Source: an uncultured Psychrobacter sp. (lineage in GTDB: Bacteria > Pseudomonadota > Gammaproteobacteria > Pseudomonadales > Moraxellaceae). Taken from it: DNA of 64,000 nucleotides. Location of the stretch: contig CANMUI010000001.1 in the NCBI GenBank assembly GCA_947501045.1, forward strand, positions 992,001 to 1,056,000. The letters run 5' to 3'. The notes under the pieces were generated by a model, which did not search any database, had not been told where the DNA came from, and worked only from the letters and a program-made list of their open reading frames with translations. Positions 53,144 to 62,613 of the stretch are shown here, in pieces; position 1 is the first letter of the stretch; every line of letters begins with the position of its first letter. A program made the translations under genes and the position numbers.

Positions 53144-54880
53144 CTAAGGTTCTTTTGCGCGCATACCATCTAAAATCAACGCCTTTAACAAACTAATCGC
53201 CATTAGAATAATAATGAACGAGAAGGGTATAGCAGCGATAATCATCGCCGAGGTTATAGCGTCAAGACCGCCAGCAAGGAGTAGAGCGGCGATGACTGCG
53301 GTTAATGCCACCCCCCAAACGATTAAGTGTTTTGAGCCATTTTCAACTTTAGCTTTACCGGCAGAATTGACGGTATTTACGACCAATAACGCCGAATCCG
53401 CAGAGGTGACTAGATAAGTCAGTAGTAGAATAACCACCATGGCAGACATTAAGTTTGCCATCGTCGAATCAAGCATCAAATTGATAATCTCAAACAGCTG
53501 CGCGGTCAAACCTGAATCAAATATTTTACCGCCGGCCACCCCGCTCAACTCTAAGTCAATACCCGTGCCGCCAATAAAGGAGAACCAAACAAATAAGGTA
53601 AAACTAGGGGCGACAATACCAATGAGGCCAAACTCACGAATGGTACGGTTTTTGGAGATACGCGCTAAGAATATACCGACAAATGGCGCAAAGGCAATCC
53701 ACCACGCCCAGTAAAAAATTGACCAGCTGGTTTGCCAAGCGCCCAGCTCCGTATTAGGATCCCAAACAGTAACCACCATAGCTGGCAGATTGACCACGTA
53801 GCTTAGCATCCCTTTGCCCAGCATCTCTAAAGCGAACATCGTCGCGCCAAAAATCAAGAAAAATGCCAACAGTAAGAATGAGAGCACCATATTGATATTA
53901 CTAAGCCATTTTATCCCGCGTCCAACCCCTGATAAAGCTGAGCCTATGGACAGACACATCACTACAAATAGCGATAATAATAAAGCGCCTATAGTCGGTT
54001 CAGGGCTAGCAGGGTCGGTCACTAACCACGCGATACCGGTAATACTATAAAGGCCGGAAGCAAAAGTGCTCAAGCCGATACCGATGGTTTGCGAGATACC
54101 AAATATAGTGGCAATTACCGCTGAGATATCAATGATGTTACCCAGTGCTCCTTCTAAATGCTTGCCAAACAGTGGCGTGAGAGCAGAGCGCATAGTCAAA
54201 GGCAGACCGCGTGCATAACAGAAAAAGGCTAGACAGATACCGACCAGACTATAAGTTGCCCAAGCGCTAATGCCCCAGTGCAAAAAAGAATAGCGATAGG
54301 CGGCGTCTAAAGCACTCTCGGTCTTAGGAATGACAAGACCTTCAATTGGCACTAGTGCGCTCGCGGCGACTTGATCTTGATAAAAAGCAAAGACATCAGC
54401 GCCCTCTGGTACCGGCGTACCACTTGCGCTCAAAGCGGTGATAATCAGCTCTTTTGCCATAATGGTATCGGGGTTGTTTGCCAAGTGCCAAATAGGTTCA
54501 GCGGCGCTATAAGTTAAGACACCAATGCCGATACCGGCGCCAAAAATCATGGCAAACCAAGAAAAGTTTGAAAACTCCGGTTTGCCATTGGGGTCAGTGC
54601 CAAGTTTAGTACGTCCAAATGAGGGCCACAAAATGACAGTGAGACAAACCAGGACATAAAAGGCGACAGAATAGGTATAGTAGCTATTAAGATTGGCATA
54701 TGACCAGTTTTTCAAAGCGTCCAAGATAACACCGGAGCGCTCAATATCGCTTAGAATCCAAATAACCACTAGGGTTACTAGGACTTTTGAGGTAACAGTC
54801 ACAAAACGATTAAAACCCTTATAAAATCCTTCATCTTGGGTTTTAATATTTAACTCTTTTATCGGAGGACGAATAGGCAT
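53144..54880 (-). CDS. BCCT-family (betaine/carnitine/choline) transporter
   Basis: The 578-residue integral membrane protein belongs to the BCCT family, which imports quaternary-ammonium betaines by sodium or proton symport. It has about 12 membrane helices. The family core FYWAWWIAFAPFVGIFLARISK (about residues 380-401) and NFSWFAMIFGAGIGIGVL are intact. It has no long C-terminal osmosensing tail, so nutritional uptake is likelier than osmoregulation. It starts 38 bases after the C69 gene. Trigonelline is itself a betaine, so this may be its importer. Confidence 0.9.
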   Translation of the reverse strand: MPIRPPIKELNIKTQDEGFYKGFNRFVTVTSKVLVTLVVIWILSDIERSGVILDALKNWSYANLNSYYTYSVAFYVLVCLTVILWPSFGRTKLGTDPNGKPEFSNFSWFAMIFGAGIGIGVLTYSAAEPIWHLANNPDTIMAKELIITALSASGTPVPEGADVFAFYQDQVAASALVPIEGLVIPKTESALDAAYRYSFLHWGISAWATYSLVGICLAFFCYARGLPLTMRSALTPLFGKHLEGALGNIIDISAVIATIFGISQTIGIGLSTFASGLYSITGIAWLVTDPASPEPTIGALLLSLFVVMCLSIGSALSGVGRGIKWLSNINMVLSFLLLAFFLIFGATMFALEMLGKGMLSYVVNLPAMVVTVWDPNTELGAWQTSWSIFYWAWWIAFAPFVGIFLARISKNRTIREFGLIGIVAPSFTLFVWFSFIGGTGIDLELSGVAGGKIFDSGLTAQLFEIINLMLDSTMANLMSAMVVILLLTYLVTSADSALLVVNTVNSAGKAKVENGSKHLIVWGVALTAVIAALLLAGGLDAITSAMIIAAIPFSFIIILMAISLLKALILDGMRAKEP

Positions 54881-54918
54881 AGTTTTTTCCTTAAAACCTT
54901 ATGCAATCAGTTGATAAT

Positions 54919-56382
54919 TCACAGCCACTCAACGATGGTATTACTTAAATATTTACCTTTGATATATTTGCCCAGTCTTAGCGCCTCTTTATAAGCTTGC
55001 ATAGCGCTATCATGAGTAAATTCAGTTAGGCGTTTGCGGCGCTCATTGTTGTCCAAAGTTGCAAGTTCTTGGTGAAGACTTTGCTGCTGAGCAAAAAACT
55101 TATGCTGCAACTGATCAAATTTAGGAATGACAAGCTCTTTAGCGATAACCTCGTAGTTACGGTAGCAAAGCTGTCCCACCTCTTGAAATGCCCACCAAGC
55201 AGAATCCAAATCATAGTCGCCAGTGAGCGCTAGCTGATAAGGTTTAGGGATGTCGCTGACAACAATATAAAACGGGATATAGCAGCTTAGCTTACTAGCA
55301 GCAAGCGCGATCCACATACAGGCTTGCAGGTTCTTAGGAGCGTCTTTGAGGTTTTCATTATTGAAAAACTCAAACACCATAGAAAATACGGTGCCACCTT
55401 GGCCGATACTATGACTGACCTCCATCCATAGCGGGTTTTTGCCGTGTCCTGCTTGTTGCTGTATGGACAAATCGTATGGCGTACCCTCAAAGGTGTCGCC
55501 TAATAAACTCATAATATCTGCTACGCTAAGCTTGTTATTAGGTTTGCCTTTGTAGATATAGGCACTTGGGTCATGCTCAAGGCCACATAATCTATTGACG
55601 CAGTTGTATCGTCTTAGCTGATTAACGGCTCTATCTGTACCGCCAAAAGCTTCGGAGATGTTAGGCCCTTGGCCAAAAATTTTAGAGAAATTGAAGGGCT
55701 TGCTCTCATCATCTAAGCTGCCGTCATACAAGTTGTGCTCTATAGCGTAGGAGCGCAAATTTGCTGAATACATGAAGTTTTCACTATCTGTAAAATCAAC
55801 TTCTTGCGTCCCAAAGCAATTGGGCCGGCATTCTATTTCATCATCAGCGACTCTTTTGGCAACCCATAAACCGCCAGGTACCAGCTCTAAAAAAAAGCCT
55901 TCTTTGGGGTCAGATATTGCTAGGGTTACCGCGCCTTCGCCGCCTTCTATAGACGACACGCTATAACCGTACTCGTCGATCAGCTCACCAATCATTTGGA
56001 TAGCTTGTCTGGCTGTTTTACCTCGCTCTAAAATTAAAATTGAGATATCGTCAGCTTCTAAGAGATCATTGTCGCCTTGCGCATTATGGAAGGTATAAAC
56101 TCCCATCATGCCGACCGCTACTTGATTCTCATTCATACCGTCAGCCCATGACAGGGCGCGGGTGCCGGTCTCATAATCACAAACCGTGTGCGTATAAGCA
56201 TAGGTTTCAGGCACTTGCGGTATCTTGATGCCTTTTACAGTCAAAAAGGTATCTGCTTTATCGTAGCGTTTATGGGGTTTATGATGAACTTGACCCGGAC
56301 TGCCGGGCCAGTCATTGTTCACACCCATAATAACAGCGCCCGCTATAGTGGTATGACGTCCTGCTATTACAGAAAAACACAT
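54919..56382 (-). CDS. C69-family peptidase (dipeptidase/acylaminohydrolase-like)
   Basis: The 487-residue Ntn-hydrolase begins Met-Cys-Phe-Ser-Val, so Cys2 becomes the N-terminal nucleophile after Met removal, as in unprocessed C69 enzymes. IAGRHTTIAGAVIMGVNNDWP and the later GGEGAVTLAISDPKEGFFLELVPGGLWVA are typical. C69 members cut dipeptides, but relatives hydrolyse other amides, so it could act on an amide intermediate or on a conjugate of the substrate. It is 60 bases after the permease gene and 38 before the BCCT gene. Confidence 0.85.
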   Translation of the reverse strand: MCFSVIAGRHTTIAGAVIMGVNNDWPGSPGQVHHKPHKRYDKADTFLTVKGIKIPQVPETYAYTHTVCDYETGTRALSWADGMNENQVAVGMMGVYTFHNAQGDNDLLEADDISILILERGKTARQAIQMIGELIDEYGYSVSSIEGGEGAVTLAISDPKEGFFLELVPGGLWVAKRVADDEIECRPNCFGTQEVDFTDSENFMYSANLRSYAIEHNLYDGSLDDESKPFNFSKIFGQGPNISEAFGGTDRAVNQLRRYNCVNRLCGLEHDPSAYIYKGKPNNKLSVADIMSLLGDTFEGTPYDLSIQQQAGHGKNPLWMEVSHSIGQGGTVFSMVFEFFNNENLKDAPKNLQACMWIALAASKLSCYIPFYIVVSDIPKPYQLALTGDYDLDSAWWAFQEVGQLCYRNYEVIAKELVIPKFDQLQHKFFAQQQSLHQELATLDNNERRKRLTEFTHDSAMQAYKEALRLGKYIKGKYLSNTIVEWL

Positions 56383-56441
56383 AATTTTTATCCTTTTTAA
56401 TGCTACTTCGGTGCCGTTTTAGCCCCATTTAAGTATCATAT

Positions 56442-57863
56442 TTACGCAGTAGTTTTTAGACGGCTATCATCTAAGGATTTAGTGGCTGCGCTTTTACCTA
56501 AAACATAGTAGACCACAGCGGTCACTAAGAAGCTAAAGAACACACTACCTATTATGCTGCTGACAAAAGGTAGGTTTGGCGCCACAAAATACGATCCTGC
56601 ACCAACAAACCATGAAATAATCGCCATGGTATTGATACCATTGCCATACCAATAAGGACCATGTTTGACATTGAATTTGGTAATGTCATAGTCTTGCTTA
56701 CGCAGCAGATAAAAATCCACCAACATAATGGCGATACAGGCTGGGAAGAATGCCCCTAAGAAAATAAGGAAGACTTGGAACGTATCCAAAAATGAGCCTA
56801 AAATTAGCGGCGATAAACCAATCAAAGCGGCTAGGGTACCGACGGCAATCATGGAGAGCTTGGCAGGCAGTTTTTCGCTGATATTGGCGGTTGAAAAGCC
56901 ACCAGAGTAGATGTTGATCATATTAACCGCGATGGTTGAGATCACAATCAAGATGTTCGCCACCATGCCCATGCCTAGCGTGCCAGTGATATAAGCCAAA
57001 TCTGCAGAATAAGGGTCAAACAGTCCGCCATTCATGACAGCAACAGCGATGGCACCAGCCGCGCCAACGATCAAAAACCAAAGCATACCAAAGGCGGCAC
57101 CAAACATCGGCCAAACCGTCGCCGCTCTTTTGCTGGTGGTATAGCGCGTATAATCGGCAATACACATGACCCAAGCAAAGCCATTAGCCAAGACGATGTC
57201 TAAGCCGCCGCCCATAGTCAAAGACCAGCTGGTGTTCTCAGGATTATCAGCCAGTGACCAGCCCCATAAGTCTGCAAAAGAGACTAGGGTAAAGACTTTG
57301 TAGGATATCCAAACACTGAGCGCCACCAGACAAACCACGGCGATAACCTGTGCTTTGGATATATATCTTGCCCCGTAGACAGCCGTAACTGTAGAGACCA
57401 GCATAATTAAAAGAACAGACAAAATAATGTTACCTGCGGAGTAGATATCGCCGCCAGTAAAAGAAGTAATAATAGTAGATAATGCGGTAGCGGCAATATA
57501 AGTATTGACCCCGCACCAACCGACAAACTGTAGGGCATTGAGCATCGAAGGTAATTTACTGCCTTTGATACCAAAGGGAACGCGGCACAGCCCCATATTG
57601 GTTGAGGCGATCTTGTAACCCATAAATCCGACTAGCGCTAAAATAAAATAGACGATTGGATTACCTATCAAAGAGGCAATAACCACGCCACTTAGGCCAA
57701 GAGCGCCCATGATAGTACCCATATACCATGTGGTCGGATTGGCGTTGGCGCAAATCCAAGTCGACATCATCTCTTTGCCGCCATAATATCTGGCGTCCAT
57801 AGGCACGTACTCATCAATAGCGTAGTCGCGTGCTTCATTTTGCTGAGCGTTATTATTTTCCAA
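56442..57863 (-). CDS. NCS1-family cytosine-permease-like transporter
   Basis: The product is a second NCS1 symporter in the window: 473 residues, about 12 membrane helices, with AIDEYVPMDARYYGGKEMMSTWI at the N-terminus and GLCRVPFGIKGSKLPSMLNALQFVGW in the middle, resembling CodB-type permeases. The start is TTG, preceded by AAGGAATCCCCCA; the next in-frame ATG, about 21 codons in, lacks a comparable site. It is 320 bases after the aldehyde dehydrogenase gene. Its cargo is probably a nitrogen heterocycle related to the operon's substrate (inference). Confidence 0.85.
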   Translation of the reverse strand: MENNNAQQNEARDYAIDEYVPMDARYYGGKEMMSTWICANANPTTWYMGTIMGALGLSGVVIASLIGNPIVYFILALVGFMGYKIASTNMGLCRVPFGIKGSKLPSMLNALQFVGWCGVNTYIAATALSTIITSFTGGDIYSAGNIILSVLLIMLVSTVTAVYGARYISKAQVIAVVCLVALSVWISYKVFTLVSFADLWGWSLADNPENTSWSLTMGGGLDIVLANGFAWVMCIADYTRYTTSKRAATVWPMFGAAFGMLWFLIVGAAGAIAVAVMNGGLFDPYSADLAYITGTLGMGMVANILIVISTIAVNMINIYSGGFSTANISEKLPAKLSMIAVGTLAALIGLSPLILGSFLDTFQVFLIFLGAFFPACIAIMLVDFYLLRKQDYDITKFNVKHGPYWYGNGINTMAIISWFVGAGSYFVAPNLPFVSSIIGSVFFSFLVTAVVYYVLGKSAATKSLDDSRLKTTA

Positions 57864-58082
57864 TGGGGGATTCCTTTTTATACTTTATTTAAAATAAATG
57901 TAATCTTAATGAATGGTTTTTAGTCGGTTTTGACAAAGTGTTATTAACCACTACCAATAATCACTGTCAACCGCTATCAACCACAGTTTCCTCAAAACGT
58001 TAAATAACCAGTTGTGCTATAAATAAGTAGCGCTATAAATAGTGTAAAAACAGTATAAAGGGTTTTATTTGTTTATTAACCT

Positions 58083-58142
58083 AATCTCAGTAGCAATTTC
58101 AGTACTTATATCAGTACCTATCTCAATGCTAATATCAGTGCC
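58083..58142. repeat. Five degenerate 12-base tandem repeats between aldehyde dehydrogenase and permease genes
   Basis: AATCTCAGTAGC, AATTTCAGTACT, TATATCAGTACC, TATCTCAATGCT and AATATCAGTGCC follow directly, sharing a TCAGTNC core. They lie 40 bases after the aldehyde dehydrogenase stop. The rest of the 319-base gap, up to the permease, is AT-rich, with loosely repeated CAACC(A/G)CTA-like motifs and no gene. Confidence 0.85.
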
Positions 58143-58182
58143 AATTGATCTCCTTTGAAGTGCTAAGCATATGCTAAATGGG

Positions 58183-59670
58183 TTAACGCATAATAAATGG
58201 ATTTGCCATGGGCTTAGCCGAAATATTAATCCACGTGGTTTTGGTGCGTGTGTATTCTAGTACCGATTCGCTACCAGCTTCACGGCCATATCCCGACTGA
58301 TTGTAGCCGCCAAATGGCGCGATAGGGGAGATGGCGCGGTAGGTATTGACCCAACAAATACCCGAGCGAATTTGCTGCGAGACGCGGTGCGCGCGGGCAA
58401 GGTTCTGAGTAAAGACCCCCGAACCTAATCCGTAAACACTGTCGTTTGCCATCGCAATGGCTTCTTCCTCAGTATCAAAGGCGACCAGTGACATGACTGG
58501 GCCAAACATCTCAATCTTTTGTGTTTCGATATCGGTATGCGGGCATTCTACCAAGGTAGGGGAGAAATAATTGCCTGCTACCAGATCAGGTTCAGTCGGC
58601 GGCTGACCACCAAAGCGAATGCTTGCGCCTTGGGTAACTGCTTTTTCTAGCGTGTCTTTAATGCGCTCGACTTGCGCTTTGGTACACAGCGGCCCTACAT
58701 GCGTATCAGGATTTAGCGGATTGCCAATCACGATACTTTTAGACTTTTCTTCCACAAGTTTGATAATCTTAGGCAAGATAGAGCGCTGTACAAAGCCGCG
58801 CGATCCTGCGACACAAGATTGACCGGAGGCACCAAAATTACCAGCAATAAGGCCATTAGCGGCGCTTTCTAGATCAGCATCCTCAAAGACAATAATCGGC
58901 GATTTACCGCCAAGCTCCAAGCTAGTCACAGCAAAGCTATTGGCCGAGTTTCTGACCACATGACGCGCGGCATCGGGCCCGCCCGTAAAGGCGATCTTGT
59001 CGACATCAGGATGACTGGTTAAGGGAATGGCGCAGTTTTCAACGTCGCCGGTGATGACAGAGACCACACCTTTTGGAAAGCCAGCTTGCTCTATAAGTTT
59101 TGCAAAAGCAAACATCGGGCAGGGCGCAATCTCAGATGCTTTTAGGATAATGGTGCATCCTGCGGCAAGCGCGGGTCCAAGCTTGGTTGCGGTCAAAAAC
59201 ATCTGTGCGTTCCAAGGCACGACAGCGGCAACGACACCGATCGGCTCACGGCGGGTAAAGACATGCATGTCGGGCTTATCAATGGGCAGCGTTGCGCCTT
59301 CGATCTTATCAGCAAGACCAGCATAGTACCGATAATAGTCGCCAACATAACGCGTCTGCGCAACCGTTTCATGCGCCAGTTTGCCGCTGTCGGTAGTTTC
59401 AATCTCGCCTAGACTTTCAGCGTTTTGTTCAATGAGTTCAGCGAGACGGTAGAGTAGTTTACCGCGCTGGGATGCACTCATTTTGCTCCATTCTGAGTTA
59501 TTCAAGGCGTCTCGTGCGCTGCTTACTGCACGATCGACGTCGCTTGAGTCTGCGCAGGCGAAGGTTGCCCATACCTCACCTGTTGCCGGATTATAGCTAT
59601 CCATCTGCTGATGGCTACTGCCTTCGCACCATTCCTCGTTGATATAGAGCTGGTAGTGGGGTTTAGTCAT
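58183..59670 (-). CDS. tgnC: Aldehyde dehydrogenase, probable TgnC-type (MFMB dehydrogenase)
   Basis: The 495-residue NAD-dependent aldehyde dehydrogenase has VTSLELGGKSPIIVFED (catalytic Glu), FGASGQSCVAGSRGF (catalytic Cys) and PFGGYNQSGYGREAGSE at the C-terminus. In Acinetobacter trigonelline degradation, TgnC oxidises the ring-opened semialdehyde/lactone intermediate to (E)-2-((N-methylformamido)methylene)succinate. The family alone does not prove this; the assignment rests on its place directly after the monooxygenase gene (65 bases). GGAGAACCGCG is its ribosome binding site. Family confidence is high, pathway assignment moderate. Confidence 0.65.
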   Translation of the reverse strand: MTKPHYQLYINEEWCEGSSHQQMDSYNPATGEVWATFACADSSDVDRAVSSARDALNNSEWSKMSASQRGKLLYRLAELIEQNAESLGEIETTDSGKLAHETVAQTRYVGDYYRYYAGLADKIEGATLPIDKPDMHVFTRREPIGVVAAVVPWNAQMFLTATKLGPALAAGCTIILKASEIAPCPMFAFAKLIEQAGFPKGVVSVITGDVENCAIPLTSHPDVDKIAFTGGPDAARHVVRNSANSFAVTSLELGGKSPIIVFEDADLESAANGLIAGNFGASGQSCVAGSRGFVQRSILPKIIKLVEEKSKSIVIGNPLNPDTHVGPLCTKAQVERIKDTLEKAVTQGASIRFGGQPPTEPDLVAGNYFSPTLVECPHTDIETQKIEMFGPVMSLVAFDTEEEAIAMANDSVYGLGSGVFTQNLARAHRVSQQIRSGICWVNTYRAISPIAPFGGYNQSGYGREAGSESVLEYTRTKTTWINISAKPMANPFIMR

Positions 59671-59735
59671 CGCGGTTCTCCAAATTGTTTGTTGGATGGT
59701 TTACGTATATTTGCTAAATGATGAAGTCCAAAAAG

Positions 59736-60773
59736 TTACGCAAACGCTGGCATGACCTCGTCAATAAGGCGGCGCAGCGAGTCACGTTTTTGCGCAAAAC
59801 TCATACTAGAGTCAATCCAAAATGAAAACTCATCATAGCCTAAAGCTTCATAACGTTTAAGTTTTTCGATAACCTGATCGGGCGTACCTATGGGCATGTT
59901 CTCCAGCATCTTTTCAGGTGCGAACATCTCCATTTTTGCCATCTCTTCATCGCTGAGCGGTTCAATAAGACCTTGTTTAACGGGGCGCTCGTTTCTAAAC
60001 CAAGAGCCAAAGTAGCAATAAAAACGACTGATACATTTAGCAGCTTCAAGTACGTCATCGGCGTCACTGCCAACGTAAGCATGCTGCAATAACATGATTT
60101 TGGGGTCTTTATCCTGCCCATGCTCAGCTTTGGCGTCTTTAAAGCGCTGCATCAAGGTCTCGATCTCCTCCATGCCTAGCCATAAGGGTGTGACTTGTAC
60201 GTTGCAACCGTTCTCAACTGCAAAGTTATGACTATTAGGATCACGCGCAGCAATCCACATGGGCACGCCGCCTTCTTGAATAGGTTTTGGGGCTGAAGTT
60301 GTTAAGGGAAACTTTGAGTATTTGCCATCATGCGCGTAGTCGCCTTGCCAAAGCTGCTGCACCGCTGGCACCAGCTCGCGCATGCGCCCGCCCGCCTCCA
60401 TAGCGTCCATGCCAGGCATCAAGCGCTCGTATTCAAAACTATAAGCGCCACGAGCGATACCCAAATCCAACCTACCTTTGGTGAGAATGTCGGTCATCGC
60501 CGCTTCACCAGCCAGTTTGATCGGATGCCAAAAAGGTGCAATTATTGTGCCTGTACCGAGGCGCACGTTTTTGGTGTGATGCGATAAATCTACCAAGTTC
60601 AAAAACGGATTAGGGGCAATGGTAAAATCCATACCGTGGTGCTCGCCGGTCCAAATAGCGTGCATTCCGCCTGCGTCGGCCATTTTTGCCAGCTCAATAA
60701 AATCGTTATACAGCTGGCGATAGCTTTGCGACTCATCAATCCGCTCCATGTGTAAGAATAATGAAAATCTCAT
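59736..60773 (-). CDS. tgnB: Luciferase-like flavin-dependent monooxygenase, probable TgnB (trigonelline oxygenase component)
   Basis: The 345-residue TIM-barrel protein of the bacterial luciferase-like family uses reduced FMN and O2. It shows AIWTGEHHGMDFTIAPNPFLNL, VRLGTGTIIAPFWHPIKLAGE and GRLDLGIARGAY, typical of this group. A dedicated flavin reductase gene lies 53 bases upstream, so the pair forms a two-component oxygenase. In the Tgn pathway TgnB opens the pyridinium ring of trigonelline. It is too small and lacks the partners to be RutA of uracil degradation. A strong ribosome binding site (AAAGGAGC) precedes the ATG. Family call is firm, substrate inferred. Confidence 0.65.
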   Translation of the reverse strand: MRFSLFLHMERIDESQSYRQLYNDFIELAKMADAGGMHAIWTGEHHGMDFTIAPNPFLNLVDLSHHTKNVRLGTGTIIAPFWHPIKLAGEAAMTDILTKGRLDLGIARGAYSFEYERLMPGMDAMEAGGRMRELVPAVQQLWQGDYAHDGKYSKFPLTTSAPKPIQEGGVPMWIAARDPNSHNFAVENGCNVQVTPLWLGMEEIETLMQRFKDAKAEHGQDKDPKIMLLQHAYVGSDADDVLEAAKCISRFYCYFGSWFRNERPVKQGLIEPLSDEEMAKMEMFAPEKMLENMPIGTPDQVIEKLKRYEALGYDEFSFWIDSSMSFAQKRDSLRRLIDEVMPAFA

Positions 60774-60826
60774 AGTGCAGCTCCTTTGCTCTATCGTTTG
60801 TCTTAATAAATGAGTTAAATTAAAAT

Positions 60827-61738
60827 TTAGTGAACATGACCACTGTCTTCTTTACCGACGTATACGCCATAAAAGCCATTTTTACTCTCAGTTGCATAGC
60901 GGGTCATCATCTCAGCGATAGCAGGCGTTACATAATTTTGCTTAGCAAGACTGTCAATGGATACATATTCGCCCAGTCCTTTAGTTTCGGATGATTCTAC
61001 AAACGCTCGGTAAAAAATGTAACTGTTATTGTTTTTTGTACTTTCATAAATGGAGAAGACCGCCCCTAGTTGAGCCTCAATATCGTTGTCTCTTAAAAAC
61101 TGCTTGATCGTATTGATGGCACTGGTGTTGTCATCAGTCGTTGTAATGGGTAGAGTGGCTTGACCCTCACTTTGCGCTAGTAGCACTTTGTCTTGATGTT
61201 CTATAATCACACCGACGTTGATTTGCCTTTCTTGAGTGCTAATCTCTGCCGCCTCGCGCTCAAGCCCCAAGCTGAAATAACCACCTGCAGCGTAGCCTAG
61301 GCCGCGACCTTCACGAGCTGAGAAATCAAGCACTGCACCAATCAAAATATGATGGTCACCGGCCTCAAGATTGCGCTCGGTTCTACAAGAAAAATGCGTT
61401 AAAGCGCCATCAATTAGCGGATTGCCTTGTGCGTCTGTGTGCCAATCAATTTGACTAAAACGATCTTCTTTTGAGCCGGCAAAGATATTGGAGATATGTT
61501 GCTGGTCTTCGCTTAAAATATTGACCGCAAAATGCTTACAGTTGGCAAATACCTCAAAGCTTGACAAAGATTTGGCCGGACATACGGACAAAAGCGGTGG
61601 CTCAAGCGATACTGACGTAAACGAATTGGCGGTAAATCCTATCGGCGTGCCCTCATCAGTTATGGTCGTTATAACTGTAACCCCGGTCATATAACTGCCA
61701 AAAGCATTACGTAAAGCTTTTGCGTCAAATAGTTTCAT
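60827..61738 (-). CDS. tgnA: Flavin reductase with extra C-terminal domain, probable TgnA
   Basis: Residues 1-155 form a DIM6/NTAB flavin reductase (FGSYMTGVTVITTITDEGTPIGFTANSFTSVSLEPPLLSVC, then SSFEVFANCKHFAVNIL), which would supply reduced flavin to the neighbouring oxygenase. From about residue 175, a second domain begins INVGVIIEHQDKVLLAQSEG and resembles a Nudix fold without an intact Nudix box. The frame is open 31 codons further upstream, but the ATG used follows AGAGGTGACT. In trigonelline degradation TgnA is the reductase partner; this role here is inferred from the gene order. Confidence 0.65.
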   Translation of the reverse strand: MKLFDAKALRNAFGSYMTGVTVITTITDEGTPIGFTANSFTSVSLEPPLLSVCPAKSLSSFEVFANCKHFAVNILSEDQQHISNIFAGSKEDRFSQIDWHTDAQGNPLIDGALTHFSCRTERNLEAGDHHILIGAVLDFSAREGRGLGYAAGGYFSLGLEREAAEISTQERQINVGVIIEHQDKVLLAQSEGQATLPITTTDDNTSAINTIKQFLRDNDIEAQLGAVFSIYESTKNNNSYIFYRAFVESSETKGLGEYVSIDSLAKQNYVTPAIAEMMTRYATESKNGFYGVYVGKEDSGHVH

Positions 61739-61757
61739 AGTCACCTCTTGTTTTAGG

Positions 61758-62600
61758 TTAAGCGTTGTTAGTAGTGTAGGCATCGCACTGGGTAAAGAAT
61801 GTCGCCAAGGCCTCATTAACGCTCCTAGCATGGGTCATTTGTGCCATATGCCGAGCTTTTGGGACGATAACGGCATGCGCGTTAGCTAGCAGATCTGCCA
61901 TTATTAGTGACATGTCAGGAGTAGAGTTGGCATCCAATTCACCGGTCAAAAATAAGGCTGGCACCGTTATGGCTTGTAAGTCAGTCGCGCTGATACCACG
62001 CAGATGCGCGAACATCTGATAAGCTCGGGCATATCCTAAGCGATTACCGTTATCTAGCCATGTCCGGCATAACTCAGCCTCGTAACGATATTTTGCATCG
62101 TCATTAAACCAGCGGCTAATGGGCTTGTCGCTAACGTTTTGATCAAGGTTATCTAATAAGGATCCAGCGCGAACTTGGACGTTTTGAGCCGCACTATCGG
62201 AGCGATCATAGATCGCATTGAGGGCCGCGACCCCGCGGACTACTTTTGGATAAGATACCGCGGTTTGCAAAGCCGTCATCGCTCCTAAAGAATGGCCCAC
62301 AATGATTGCTGACTGTCCAATAACCTCATCAATAAACGTTTTTAGCACGTCAGCGAAATCGTATAAAGACAAAGTAGGGTTGGCTAATAAAGCGCTTTCT
62401 CCATGCCCGGGCATATCAAGTGCATAACAGCGATAACGCTCACTAAATACTGCCAGCTGCTGATACCAGCTCTCTGCGCGCAGGCCTACGCCGTGAATGA
62501 AAATGATGGGGGTGGCCTTGCTATTAGTCATGTCATTAACAAGGTCATTGGCCTGATAATGATAGGCCATGCCGCCAGAGGTTTTACGTAACCATTTCAT
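61758..62600 (-). CDS. tgnD: Alpha/beta hydrolase, probable TgnD-type amide hydrolase
   Basis: The approximately 280-residue alpha/beta hydrolase has the oxyanion motif IIFIHGVGLRAESW, the nucleophile elbow GHSLGAMTAL (Ser), acid in LTGELDANS and catalytic His in PKARHMAQMTH. TgnD-type enzymes hydrolyse the ring-opened N-methylformamido intermediate to release methylamine, formate, CO2 and succinate semialdehyde. Open reading extends 14 codons upstream, but AAGGAGTCC precedes the ATG used. It sits 13 bases after the DUF1185 gene and 19 before the flavin reductase gene. The hydrolase call is firm; the substrate is by context. Confidence 0.65.
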   Translation of the reverse strand: MKWLRKTSGGMAYHYQANDLVNDMTNSKATPIIFIHGVGLRAESWYQQLAVFSERYRCYALDMPGHGESALLANPTLSLYDFADVLKTFIDEVIGQSAIIVGHSLGAMTALQTAVSYPKVVRGVAALNAIYDRSDSAAQNVQVRAGSLLDNLDQNVSDKPISRWFNDDAKYRYEAELCRTWLDNGNRLGYARAYQMFAHLRGISATDLQAITVPALFLTGELDANSTPDMSLIMADLLANAHAVIVPKARHMAQMTHARSVNEALATFFTQCDAYTTNNA

Positions 62601-62613
62601 CAATAAGGACTCC

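Noticed and set aside
59736..62600. Rut-type uracil degradation operon
   Set aside because: A luciferase-like oxygenase, flavin reductase, hydrolase and NCS1 permease recall Rut, but RutB and RutC are missing and the aldehyde dehydrogenase and BCCT genes fit trigonelline breakdown better.
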